From Buttiauxella gaviniae ATCC 51604 (GTDB taxonomy: Bacteria > Pseudomonadota > Gammaproteobacteria > Enterobacterales > Enterobacteriaceae): a DNA stretch of 42,546 nt. The stretch spans positions 1 through 42,546 of the forward strand of contig NZ_LXEP01000042.1 in NCBI RefSeq assembly GCF_001654835.1. Reading direction: 5' to 3'. Below, piece by piece: positions 26,037-33,725 of this stretch. Both the position numbers and the translations under genes were made by a program. Position 1 is the first letter of the stretch, and each line of letters opens with the position of its first letter. The notes under the pieces were generated by a model that saw nothing but the letters and a program-made list of their open reading frames with translations, made no database searches and was not told the DNA's origin.

Positions 26037-26981
26037 ATGCCGGAACGAGAAAACATTATGCGGCCTGAGGGCCGTATTTTAGCTGAGCTTTGTAAAAGCG
26101 TGGCGCGGCATTACCAATGTGCGGAAACGTCTGAGATGGAACTGCAAACCGCAGTGCCCTGGCTTCGATTTATCCGCGTATCTGAACCAACGCTGTTTAA
26201 CCGAGGCATGCTGGAACCGTCGATGTGCATGCTGCTTCAAGGGCGTAAAAAAATGCTCATAGGTGACAATGTCACGGAGTATGGCCCGGGGAACTACTCA
26301 ATGGCGGCGGTAGACATGCCGGTCTCCGGTCAGGTGACTCAGGCCACTGTGTCCGAGCCTTATTATGGCGTGCGCATTGACCTCAATAGTCGAGAAATTG
26401 CCGATTTAATCGTCTCATTGCAAATTACGCTGCCTGAAAAACAAGGTGAGAGTGTCAATCCTGGGGCCTGGATATCCAGTGCTGATGAAGCCTTGCAGGA
26501 TGCCTTTTTACGTCTGGTGAAAGTGCTGGATACCCCTGATGATTTACCGGTGATGTCCAAACTGATTAAGCAGGAAATTCTTTATCGCCTGGTGACATCG
26601 CCATCAGGTGCGACGTTCTGGAAACAGACGCTCTCCTGGAATCAGGGCAAAGGCGTGGGGGAAGCTCTGGCATGGATTAAGCGCCATTTTGCTGAACCGC
26701 TAAAAATTGATGAACTGGCAAAGCGTGTCGGCATGAGTACTTCAAGCCTGCATCATCGCTTTAAAGCCCTGACCGTGATGAGCCCGTTGCAATATCAAAA
26801 GCAGATCCGTCTGCTCGAAGCCAGGCGATTATTACTCAGTGGCGGCCAGGATGTGGCAAATGTCGCCTGGCAAGTAGGCTATGAATCGCCATCGCAATTT
26901 AACCGTGAATATCGTCGATCGTTTGGCGCAGCGCCTTTGCAGGATGTTGAAACGCTACGCCAGATGGGCGTTACGCTATAG
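26037..26981 (+). CDS. AraC-family regulator co-transcribed with the aldehyde dehydrogenase
   Basis: A 314-residue regulator with the AraC_N cupin-like domain ([58 protein letters not shown]) and a C-terminal double HTH ([41 protein letters not shown] ... [26 protein letters not shown]). The start may be the ATG at 26037, 1 base after the upstream stop, or the ATG at 26058. Its 3' end overlaps tam by 11 bases. It belongs to the group often linked to aldehyde or short-chain dehydrogenase genes, as YqhC is in E. coli. Confidence 0.88.
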   Translation: MPERENIMRPEGRILAELCKSVARHYQCAETSEMELQTAVPWLRFIRVSEPTLFNRGMLEPSMCMLLQGRKKMLIGDNVTEYGPGNYSMAAVDMPVSGQVTQATVSEPYYGVRIDLNSREIADLIVSLQITLPEKQGESVNPGAWISSADEALQDAFLRLVKVLDTPDDLPVMSKLIKQEILYRLVTSPSGATFWKQTLSWNQGKGVGEALAWIKRHFAEPLKIDELAKRVGMSTSSLHHRFKALTVMSPLQYQKQIRLLEARRLLLSGGQDVANVAWQVGYESPSQFNREYRRSFGAAPLQDVETLRQMGVTL

Positions 26982-27732
26982 TTTTTCTTGCCACAATAAA
27001 CAGGCGTGGGAACAGCATCAACACGTTGCCATCGTGTCGCGGCGGATACGCCTGCTGCAAAAGCGTGTGGTAACGCTCCAGAAATGCCTGTTGCTGAATG
27101 CTGTCTAGGTTTGCGAGATAAGGCCGTAAACCGGTAGAGCTCAGCCATTCAATAATCGCCTGTGCTGACGGCATAACGTGGAAATAGGTTGTACGCCAGA
27201 TATCCACCGCACAGCCCGATTGCGCCAGCAAATCGTAATACTGTTGTGCAGGTAGCAACGCTTCTCGCCCGGAGTCAGGGTTCCCCAGTTCAGCAGCGAC
27301 CTGGCGCATTAATGTATGCGTTGGCTCCTGCCAGTTATCCGGCATTTGCACCGCTAACACTCCATTTTCGGCAAGCTGTGTCGCCAGGTGGGGAAACAGT
27401 TCTGGATGGTTGCTTACCCACTGCAATGACGCATTAGCATAGATAACATCTTGCTTTACCGCCGGCGTCCAGGATGTCACATCAGCCTGTTCAAACTGGC
27501 AATTGGGCAGGGCGGCGCGAGCTTTTTCCAACATCGCCGGAGAGCTATCGATGCCTGTCACAGTTGCATCCGGGAAGGCCTGGTGCAATAAAGCGGTACT
27601 GTTGCCTGGGCCGCAGCCTAAATCGGCAATATGTTTTGCGTCGGGGTGTTGAATGCGCGCGGCGAGTTCTGCTGCCGGGCGCGTACGTTCAGCTGCAAAC
27701 TGCAAGTAAAGCGCGGGGTTCCAGTCCTGCAT
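26971..27732 (-). CDS. tam: trans-aconitate 2-methyltransferase
   Basis: A 253-residue SAM-dependent methyltransferase closely matching E. coli Tam, which methylates trans-aconitate formed by spontaneous isomerisation of cis-aconitate. It reads [25 protein letters not shown], the SAM motif [61 protein letters not shown] and [20 protein letters not shown] lies 7 bases before the ATG. It is convergent with the AraC gene. Confidence 0.93.
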   Translation of the reverse strand: MQDWNPALYLQFAAERTRPAAELAARIQHPDAKHIADLGCGPGNSTALLHQAFPDATVTGIDSSPAMLEKARAALPNCQFEQADVTSWTPAVKQDVIYANASLQWVSNHPELFPHLATQLAENGVLAVQMPDNWQEPTHTLMRQVAAELGNPDSGREALLPAQQYYDLLAQSGCAVDIWRTTYFHVMPSAQAIIEWLSSTGLRPYLANLDSIQQQAFLERYHTLLQQAYPPRHDGNVLMLFPRLFIVARKTIA

Positions 27733-27850
27733 AGCTTTCTCCTGTGACTTAATTGCATTAAGCGTAGTGATGAATTAAGAAATTGTGCATGGTTTAGAAT
27801 CTGATTAATTACTGTAACGTAGTGACTAAACTCAGGTAAGGAAAACCGCT

Positions 27851-28870
27851 ATGAAAGTGACTCGCAAACAGGAAAAGATCGTCAAGCGCGCACTGGAGGG
27901 CTGGCGTCAGGAAGGGGTGATTGATGCCTCAGAACAGCAGCGTTTGCAACAAAACCTCTCGGTTCAGCTTTTTGACTGGCAACGAATGAGCCGCTATGCA
28001 TTCTGGATAGCGCTGGCCTGCTTTATTATCGCGATGGGCAGCCTGGTTGCTGATGAATATTTGATGGCGTTGCTGTTTAATTTTGGCTACCTCACGCGCG
28101 CGGTCATTTTGCTGCTTATCGCCATTGCCTTTTATTGCTGGGGATTCTACCGCCAGAGAAAGACGCCGGATAAACGCTACAGCAATGAGGCCATTCTGTT
28201 CCTGGGCGTATTATTCACCGCACTATTTTTATGGCAGCTCGGCATGGCGTTTGATAACGGCAGCGGAAATGTAGCACCGCTATTTTTGCTCGGCTGCGCG
28301 ATTTACGGCGTCATTGGCTACATGAGCCGTTCGGGTCTTATCTGGCTATTTTTCCTGCTGGCATTAGGCAGCTATTTCGGGACATCGACAGGCTATTCTT
28401 CCGGCTGGGGCGCTTATTGGCTCGGTATGAACTACCCAATTCGCTTTGTATTATTCGGCGGGGTATTACTCGCGGCATGTTACCTGCTTAAAAAACCTTT
28501 GCTGCAACGTAACGTGTTTGCAGTCAGCAAAGCGATGGGGCTGCTGTATCTGTTTATCGCTTTGTGGATTTTGTCGATCTTTGGCAATTACGATTTGGAT
28601 ATCTGGCAAAGTGTGCGCCAGATTGAACTGCTGCACTGGTCATTGCTGTTCGCCCTGGCGGCAGGCGCATGTATCTGGATTAGCCTGAAAACTGACGATG
28701 GAATGCTGCGCGGATTTGGCCTAGCGTTCCTCGGTATTAACCTCTACACCCGCTATTTCGAAATGTTCTGGGACGACACCAATAAAGTGATTTTCTTCTT
28801 ACTGCTCGCCATCTCGCTGGCCCTTGTCGGCCGCTATGCCGAGAAGATTTGGCGGCTAGGGGAGAAGTGA
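27851..28870 (+). CDS. DUF2157-type multispanning membrane protein
   Basis: A 339-residue protein. A soluble N-terminal segment (KQEKIVKRALEGWRQEGVIDASEQQRLQQNLS) is typical of DUF2157, and nine or ten membrane helices follow (for example FWIALACFIIAMGSLVADEYLMALLF, AVILLLIAIAFYCWGFY, FVLFGGVLLAACYLL, VIFFLLLAISLALVGRY). Its function is unknown. AAGGA lies about 9 bases before the ATG. A strong hairpin lies just after the stop. Confidence 0.8.
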   Translation: MKVTRKQEKIVKRALEGWRQEGVIDASEQQRLQQNLSVQLFDWQRMSRYAFWIALACFIIAMGSLVADEYLMALLFNFGYLTRAVILLLIAIAFYCWGFYRQRKTPDKRYSNEAILFLGVLFTALFLWQLGMAFDNGSGNVAPLFLLGCAIYGVIGYMSRSGLIWLFFLLALGSYFGTSTGYSSGWGAYWLGMNYPIRFVLFGGVLLAACYLLKKPLLQRNVFAVSKAMGLLYLFIALWILSIFGNYDLDIWQSVRQIELLHWSLLFALAAGACIWISLKTDDGMLRGFGLAFLGINLYTRYFEMFWDDTNKVIFFLLLAISLALVGRYAEKIWRLGEK

Positions 28871-28878
28871 CAGTCGCC

Positions 28879-28906
28879 GGGCGGGTAAGCACAACATTAC
28901 CCGCCC
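28879..28906. terminator. GC-rich hairpin between convergent genes
   Basis: GGGCGGGTAA (28879-28888) and TTACCCGCCC (28897-28906) form a perfect 10-bp stem with an 8-base loop, 8 bases past the DUF2157 stop and before the end of the convergent GFA gene. No T-run follows, so it may be a pause or RNA-stability hairpin rather than a classical terminator. Confidence 0.55.
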
Positions 28907-28920
28907 GCGAATAGCAAAAA

Positions 28921-29328
28921 TCATTCAGGGGTAAAAGTCAGATACCCGGCCACGCCACCGCCACCATCTTTCGGGTGATGGGCGCCCTCCATTACCGTGA
29001 CTTTTGGGAAGTCGAAAGGAGAAACGCCTTCAATGCAGGCGACATTCACGCCATATTGCTCAGGGTTTGAGCGGCGCTGGTGGAAAGTATAAATCCCGCA
29101 CACGGAACAGAAGAAATGCACCGCTGCTCCGGTGTTAAAACGATATTCGGTGAGTTTATCCTGCCCTTTAGTAATCTTAATCCCCGACAACGGAGCAGAG
29201 ACAGCAACTGCGCCGCGCATTCGGCAAAATGAACAGTTACAGCGGCGGATAGTGTTAAAACCATCGCTAAGTTCGACGGTAAAAGCGACAGCACCACAAT
29301 GACATTGAGCAGAAACTTTTTGTTGCAT
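28921..29328 (-). CDS. GFA-family zinc protein (glutathione-dependent formaldehyde-activating fold)
   Basis: A 135-residue protein with the GFA zinc-binding pattern: CHCGAV near the N-terminus, RRCNCSFCRMRG, and FFCSVCGIYTFHQRRSNP, followed by GVNVACIEGVSPFDFP. Proteins of this fold include Gfa and the centromere-like CENP-V family. The formaldehyde role does not follow from fold membership, so no substrate is assigned. The ATG at 29328 has GAGG 5 bases upstream and is preferred to a GTG two codons earlier. Confidence 0.87.
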   Translation of the reverse strand: MQQKVSAQCHCGAVAFTVELSDGFNTIRRCNCSFCRMRGAVAVSAPLSGIKITKGQDKLTEYRFNTGAAVHFFCSVCGIYTFHQRRSNPEQYGVNVACIEGVSPFDFPKVTVMEGAHHPKDGGGGVAGYLTFTPE

Positions 29329-29465
29329 AGCCACCTCAGTCCAGATTTTTAATTCTCCTGAGTTTAGTGGTTAACTGAGGCTTGTCATTACGCTCAGGCT
29401 GTCTTTTCGTCTCATCTTTTGCGAGGATAGCGCGGAATTTACAGCTATCAACAAAAGGTAACGAT

Positions 29466-29759
29466 ATGGCTAAGCATCCAACGGGTAAATATTTGCGCGC
29501 CCCAATTACGTCCAACGATAAAAATCTGCTGATTTACGTGGTGCGTGGCTCGAAAATTGACGATATGCCACCCGATGAAGATGAGGATTACCCGGGCGAT
29601 ATGCAGATGTTGATGCCGCAGTTATCTAAAGATTTCGATGCGGAATTAAACGAAGCACTCGACGAGTGTGAGTCAGGCGATGTGATTGTCTTTATGTGTA
29701 CGACGGATATGATTTTTGAGCACGCTTACTCGAAGATTAAAGCCATGCTGCGCGCTTAA
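29466..29759 (+). CDS. small acidic protein of unknown function
   Basis: A 97-residue protein I do not recognise. It begins MAKHPTGKYLRAPITSNDKNL and has an acidic stretch (DDMPPDEDEDYPGD) and another near LNEALDECESGD. There is no signal peptide or membrane segment. AAGG lies 8 bases before the ATG; the frame is open further back to 29382 but the residues there look random. It has its own terminator and stands between the divergent GFA gene and the convergent RcnB gene. It looks like a real, soluble cytoplasmic protein. Confidence 0.7.
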   Translation: MAKHPTGKYLRAPITSNDKNLLIYVVRGSKIDDMPPDEDEDYPGDMQMLMPQLSKDFDAELNEALDECESGDVIVFMCTTDMIFEHAYSKIKAMLRA

Positions 29760-29779
29760 TTAACGCCTGTTTGAAAACC

Positions 29780-29805
29780 AAACCCCGGTGCGATGACCGG
29801 GGTTT
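29780..29805. terminator. bidirectional intrinsic terminator
   Basis: AAACCCCGGT (29780-29789) and ACCGGGGTTT (29796-29805) form a 10-bp stem with a 6-base loop between two convergent genes, with T-rich ends on both strands. Confidence 0.85.
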
Positions 29806-29811
29806 GTGCTA

Positions 29812-30174
29812 TTAGTGACCGTAAAAAATCTCGCCTTTCATGGCACGTAAAATCTTCCCTTCCGCGTCGGTAATCAACACATAATTCCCGCCCATGTATG
29901 TCCAGTGGCTTCCCGCTTCTGGTGCTGGCAGGTGCCTGATTTGCCAGGCATCAATGCGGTACTCCTTGGTGCGATACAAATCCGGTACGATGTCGCCAAT
30001 TTTAAATGGCTTGTAATCGGCATGAAATTCTTGAATTTCAAACGAGGAAGCTGGCTGCGGAGCGGCTGGTGCCGGTGCGACAGCAGGCGCATCAGCTGCT
30101 TGAGCCGTCATCGCCAATGGTAGAGATCCGGCCATCAGGGCCACAGAAAAAACAAACACATTCAATTTACGCAT
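29812..30174 (-). CDS. RcnB-family periplasmic protein
   Basis: A 120-residue exported protein. It has a signal peptide with cleavage after AQA (about residue 27), a Pro/Ala-rich linker (APAVAPAPAAPQPA), then an RcnB-type domain (FKIGDIVPDLYRTKEYRIDAWQIRHLPAPEAGSHWTYMGGNYVLITDAEGKIL). The family includes RcnB of nickel/cobalt homeostasis, but many members have no link to metals. GGAG lies 5 bases before the ATG at 30174; seven upstream codons to 30195 are ignored. Confidence 0.85.
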   Translation of the reverse strand: MRKLNVFVFSVALMAGSLPLAMTAQAADAPAVAPAPAAPQPASSFEIQEFHADYKPFKIGDIVPDLYRTKEYRIDAWQIRHLPAPEAGSHWTYMGGNYVLITDAEGKILRAMKGEIFYGH

Positions 30175-30227
30175 ATCTTCTCCAGATACATTCATCTGCT
30201 AACTTTCAAATAATGCCGTTATCTCTA

Positions 30228-31271
30228 TCACGTTGTTTCACGAGTGATAATCAATTTTTCGTTACTTGAAGTAAATGACTTGCGGTAGGCGGCGGGTGTG
30301 GTGGCGAACTTAGCGCGGAAATGGTGGCGCAGAGTCGCCGCACTGCCAAATCCGACACGCTCGGCTATTTCATCAATGGAGAGAGTGCTGCTCTCCAGTA
30401 AATCCCGACAGCGCGCCAGGCGCATATTCAGCAGCCAGCGTGTGGGCGTGGTGCCGGTTGTTGCGGAAAAACGGCGTAAAAATGTTCTCGGGCTCATGCC
30501 GGTAAACACCGCCAGCGACTCTACCGAGTGTTCATCCGCCAGATGAATTTGCAAATAATCGAACAGCGGGCTTAGACGCTTGCTCTCATAGGCAACCGGA
30601 ATAGGTTGTTCGATAAACTGAGCTTGCCCGCCAACGCGATGAGGGGGGACGACCAGTCGGCGCGCCACGCTGTTTGCGGCAGCCTGGCCGTAATCCCGCC
30701 GCACCAGATGCAAACTCAAATCGATACCAGCGGCACTTCCGGCAGAGGTCAGTACCGATCCGTTATCGATATACAACACATCTGGCATCACCTGAATGGC
30801 AGGGTAGCACTGCTGAAGTTTTTCGGTATAACGCCAGTGGGTTGAGGCTTGTAACCCATCGAGCAGGCCGCTGGCTGCCAGCACGAATACGCCGGAGCAT
30901 ATCGACATAATCCGCGCACCGCGTGAATGTGCCGTGCGTAACGCTTCGCACAACTGTGGTGGAACCGGCTCATCGGCACCTCGCCATCCGGGCACAATAA
31001 TCGTTCCGGCATCTTCCAACAAAGAAAGACCACCATCGACCGCCAGCCGGATACCTCCAGTCGCTCTAAGCTCGCCTGGTTCGATTCCTGCGACCGCAAA
31101 CTGATACCAGTTATCGCCCATTTCCGGACGCGGCAGGCCAAACACTTCAACAACGACACCAAATTCAAAGGTACACAGGCCGTCATATGCCAGCGCAACA
31201 ACTAGAGGGTTTTGCAAAGGGATATCCCGAACGATTGTCATGATCTTCACGTTATCTGTCATTTCTGCCAT
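30228..31271 (-). CDS. ftrA: FtrA-type GATase/AraC transcriptional regulator
   Basis: A regulator of up to 347 residues. An N-terminal DJ-1/PfpI-like domain (VVALAYDGLCTFEFGVVVEVFGLPRPEMG, GTIIVPGW, and the nucleophile-elbow-like SICSGVFVLAASGLLDG) is fused to a C-terminal AraC HTH (HSVESLAVFTGMSPRTFLRRFSATTGTTPTRWLLNMRLARCRDLLE ... IDEIAERVGFGSAATLRHHFRAKF). This is the FtrA/GlxA architecture. Start codons at residues 1, 4 and 11 are all possible (31271, 31262, 31241). It is divergent from a rhodanese gene, the usual partner of ftrA, and a 12-bp palindrome lies between them. Confidence 0.87.
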   Translation of the reverse strand: MAEMTDNVKIMTIVRDIPLQNPLVVALAYDGLCTFEFGVVVEVFGLPRPEMGDNWYQFAVAGIEPGELRATGGIRLAVDGGLSLLEDAGTIIVPGWRGADEPVPPQLCEALRTAHSRGARIMSICSGVFVLAASGLLDGLQASTHWRYTEKLQQCYPAIQVMPDVLYIDNGSVLTSAGSAAGIDLSLHLVRRDYGQAAANSVARRLVVPPHRVGGQAQFIEQPIPVAYESKRLSPLFDYLQIHLADEHSVESLAVFTGMSPRTFLRRFSATTGTTPTRWLLNMRLARCRDLLESSTLSIDEIAERVGFGSAATLRHHFRAKFATTPAAYRKSFTSSNEKLIITRETT

Positions 31272-31298
31272 ACGTCAAGCCACACGCTGCGCTCTATA

Positions 31299-31310
31299 GT
31301 GAGATCTCAC
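31299..31310. promoter_or_regulatory. 12-bp palindrome, candidate FtrA operator
   Basis: GTGAGATCTCAC is a perfect palindrome in the short region between ftrA and the rhodanese gene. It overlaps a TATAGT that could be the -10 box of the rhodanese promoter, so binding there would block transcription. AraC-type proteins usually bind direct repeats, so the assignment to FtrA is tentative. Confidence 0.45.
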
Positions 31311-31327
31311 CATCATGAGGAGTATTT

Positions 31328-31717
31328 ATGAGTTACGTTACTGATTATCCAGCCGCTGCCCCAGAAATCGCCGCTGCTCATTTTCTCCAGCGTTTGTGTC
31401 TCGAAACAGACTGCGATGATGTGCATAGCGCAATGAAAGACGAAGATATGGATTTTGTTCTGCTGCATGTTGTCGGCTCACCGGAAGCATTCGCCCGTCG
31501 CCATATTCCTGGTGCTTTGCATTTGCGCCATCGCGATATGTCGGCTGAACGCATGGCCGAATGGCCTGCAGATACCTTATTCGTGGTTTATTGCGCCGGC
31601 CCGCATTGCAACGGTGCTGATCGCGCAGCTTTAAAACTGGCGCGTCTGGGCCGCCCGGTGAAAATTATGATTGGTGGAATCACCGGTTGGGCTGATGAAG
31701 GATTTAGCTTTGCGTGA
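31328..31717 (+). CDS. rhodanese-like domain protein
   Basis: A 129-residue single rhodanese domain. ARRHIPGALHLRHRDM is the CH2A-like motif and VVYCAGPHCNGADRAALKLARLG holds the active-site loop, with Cys89 as the likely persulfide carrier and Cys94 also in the loop. Sulfurtransferase activity is likely, the acceptor unknown. AGGAG is well placed before the ATG. It is divergent from ftrA, as in many proteobacteria. Confidence 0.9.
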   Translation: MSYVTDYPAAAPEIAAAHFLQRLCLETDCDDVHSAMKDEDMDFVLLHVVGSPEAFARRHIPGALHLRHRDMSAERMAEWPADTLFVVYCAGPHCNGADRAALKLARLGRPVKIMIGGITGWADEGFSFA

Positions 31718-31795
31718 GTCGTGAATTTGCTATCCGCAGGGCGCTAAGTGGGTGTAATCTTTGCCTCAAATTTGTCATATCTAAAGGAAGTCACA

Positions 31796-32299
31796 ATGTC
31801 GATTTACAGTGAAACCAATGCACAGTTCATCCTGGGTTTAAGCAACCTGTCTGCAATCCTTGAGAAAGCGGCTAACTGGGCGAAAGAGAACGGCAAAACG
31901 GAAGAGAGCCTGCTGACTGCATCACTGGCGGAAGATATGTATCCGCTGGTGCGCCAGGTGCAAATTACCACCGATATGGCTAAACGTGCCGTTGCTCGCC
32001 TGGCGGGTGTTGATGCTCCGGTGATGGAAGATAACGAAACCACTATTGAACAGCTTCAGACTCGTATCAAAGCAACGGTTGAGTTCATGAAAGGCATTAG
32101 TGATGAGCAACTCGCTGGCGACGACGAGCGCCCAATTGTTGTGATGGCTCGTGAACACGAATTGCGTTTCACCGCTCGCAACTACGTGTACAAATTCGCT
32201 ACGCCGAACTTCTATTTCCACTTTACTACCGCTTACGACATCCTGCGCCAGGCAGGGGTGGCTTTAGGCAAGCGTGATTTTGTCGGCCCAATCTTCTAA
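31796..32299 (+). CDS. DUF1993 family protein
   Basis: A 167-residue soluble helical protein. It matches the DUF1993 pattern: SLLTASLAEDMYPLVRQVQITTDMAKRAVARLAG, FMKGISDEQL, and YVYKFATPNFYFHFTTAYDILRQAGVALGKRDFVG. It probably has a DinB-like four-helix fold; its function is unknown. The ATG at 31796 has AAGGAAG upstream; the earlier in-frame start at 31748 does not. Confidence 0.88.
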   Translation: MSIYSETNAQFILGLSNLSAILEKAANWAKENGKTEESLLTASLAEDMYPLVRQVQITTDMAKRAVARLAGVDAPVMEDNETTIEQLQTRIKATVEFMKGISDEQLAGDDERPIVVMAREHELRFTARNYVYKFATPNFYFHFTTAYDILRQAGVALGKRDFVGPIF

Positions 32300-32306
32300 G
32301 CCGCTT

Positions 32307-32547
32307 TACCCGTCATACTTCAAGCTGCAGGGGTGTTGGCTGCACTATTCGGCTCATCCATGAGCCTCACCCCTTAGGGGCCGCTGCAAACAGCGTTCAA
32401 ATCTGCTCCTGCAGATTTGTCGCAAACCCCAGTCACTTACTCAAGTAAGCTCCTGCAGATTTGTCGCAAACCCCAGTCACTTACTCAAGTAAGCTCCTGG
32501 GGATTTGCTCTCTTGCCGCCTACCTGCAACTTGAATTATTTAGGGTA
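32307..32547. repeat. MITE-like enterobacterial repeat with imperfect terminal inverted repeats
   Basis: A 241-bp non-coding element between the DUF1993 gene and yneE. The left end TACCCGTCATACTTCAAG continues into CTGCAGG; the right end, read on the minus strand, is TACCC followed by AATTCAAGTTGCAGG, giving imperfect inverted ends of about 25 bases. It holds an inner palindrome (GGCTCATCCATGAGCC) and a 44-bp tandem duplication. The 18-base left end also occurs alone at 16944-16961. No transposase is encoded, so it would be non-autonomous. Confidence 0.7.
32405..32498. repeat. 44-bp tandem repeat inside the MITE
   Basis: Two identical 44-bp units at 32405-32448 and 32449-32492, each starting GCTCCTGCAGATTTG, are followed by the start of a third (GCTCCT) at 32493 that then diverges. 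Copy number is likely variable between strains. Confidence 0.9.
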
Positions 32548-32567
32548 TGCATGAATAAATAGTGCGA

Positions 32568-33485
32568 CTAACTTAATCGATAATAGCGGTTAGGCCGCAA
32601 CTTCTCAGGCATTGCCTCACTCTCATCCATATCCTGTAAATCCCGCTCAATAGTATTGCAAATAGCATCGAGCGGCAGGTCGTTGTCTTCTGTGCCAAAC
32701 GGTTCTTCCAGCTCTTCAGCCAGCGTATCAAGCGAAATAAAGGTATATGAAACAAATACTGACAAGAACGGTGTCATGTAGTGTAGGTCGGTGACCAAAG
32801 CGAACGGCAGCATGATGCAGAACAGGTAAACGGTGCGATGCAAAATCAGCGTATAGGCGAACGGCAACGGAGTGTTGGCAATACGCTCACAGCCTCCGGC
32901 AACCGCTGAAAGATCGTTCAGATGATGGTTCAGGCTGCTCCACACTACATCGGAAATCAGGCCCTGTTTGCGCTTATCGGCGAGCCAGTCACCCATCAGC
33001 AAGAGTATGCGGTTACAGGGCGCGTGGCTTTTCATCACCCACTGTAATTCATCGGCAGTTAAGAATTTTTTCAGCGTTTCTTCCATCGGGCGCTTACGCA
33101 ATGTGAGCCTGAGCGCATGGCAAAAGGCAATCTGCAAATTCACAAACGACGTAATCTGACTCTGGTTTTCACCCAACAGACTTTTTGTCTCGCGCAAAAA
33201 CGAACGCTGAGTAATCGCCAGTTGCCCCCACAAGGTGCGAGCCTCGTTAAAGCGTGCGTAACAGACGCTGTTTCTGAACCCGAGAAAAATCGCTATCGCC
33301 ACACCAAGAATACTAAAGGGTGCTGTAGTCAGCTTAATGCCGAGGGTTTCATACCAGGGGAGAAAGAAAATGACGCTTATGGAAAGCGCGAGGTTCAGTA
33401 ATAGGCGTGAATAGATTTTTTGTAGAACCGAACCATGCCAGACAAATAAGCGAATAAACCAGTGTTGATGCGGGCGAACAATCAT
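32568..33485 (-). CDS. yneE: YneE, bestrophin-family channel
   Basis: A 305-residue bestrophin-like membrane protein matching E. coli YneE. Blocks are MIVRPHQHWFIRLFVWHGSVLQKIYSRLLLN, APFSILGVAIAIFLGFRNSVCYARFNEAR, PLPFAYTLILHRTVYLFCIMLPFALV and EELEEPFGTEDNDLPLDAICNTIE. Bacterial bestrophins form pentameric cation-selective channels. The ATG at 33485 matches the E. coli start; an in-frame TTG at 33500 lacks support. Neither has a strong ribosome-binding site. Confidence 0.94.
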   Translation of the reverse strand: MIVRPHQHWFIRLFVWHGSVLQKIYSRLLLNLALSISVIFFLPWYETLGIKLTTAPFSILGVAIAIFLGFRNSVCYARFNEARTLWGQLAITQRSFLRETKSLLGENQSQITSFVNLQIAFCHALRLTLRKRPMEETLKKFLTADELQWVMKSHAPCNRILLLMGDWLADKRKQGLISDVVWSSLNHHLNDLSAVAGGCERIANTPLPFAYTLILHRTVYLFCIMLPFALVTDLHYMTPFLSVFVSYTFISLDTLAEELEEPFGTEDNDLPLDAICNTIERDLQDMDESEAMPEKLRPNRYYRLS

Positions 33486-33646
33486 AATCGGGAGGCTCAA
33501 AAACAGGACGTCATATTAGACGGCAAAGTGTGATGTAGATCAACTTTGAATTTACAGCATCTTAACAACATGAATTATTTTCAATAACCATGAAAGATCT
33601 TCGTTTGTCCTCATGTTCAGCATCTGCCATTCTCAATCACACAAAC

Positions 33647-33662
33647 AGCCGTCCAGACGGCT
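33647..33662 (+). promoter_or_regulatory. two adjacent MetJ-like boxes
   Basis: AGCCGTCC (33647-33654) and AGACGGCT (33655-33662) match the 8-bp met box AGACGTCT at 6 and 7 of 8 positions. MetJ binds two or more abutting boxes. The site is 64 bases upstream of the MetE-like methyltransferase gene, so repression by methionine through MetJ-SAM is plausible. The same bases also form a short 7-bp hairpin, an alternative reading. Confidence 0.5.
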
Positions 33663-33725
33663 AAATATTCAAATAATGAATTATCACCTGACTAAATTAA
33701 TTAGCCGGGTTAGCGGAGAAAACAC

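Noticed and set aside
32405-32498. Tandem 44-bp units as a CRISPR array
   Set aside because: The copies abut directly with no variable spacers, number little more than two, and lie inside an inverted-repeat element; no cas genes are near.
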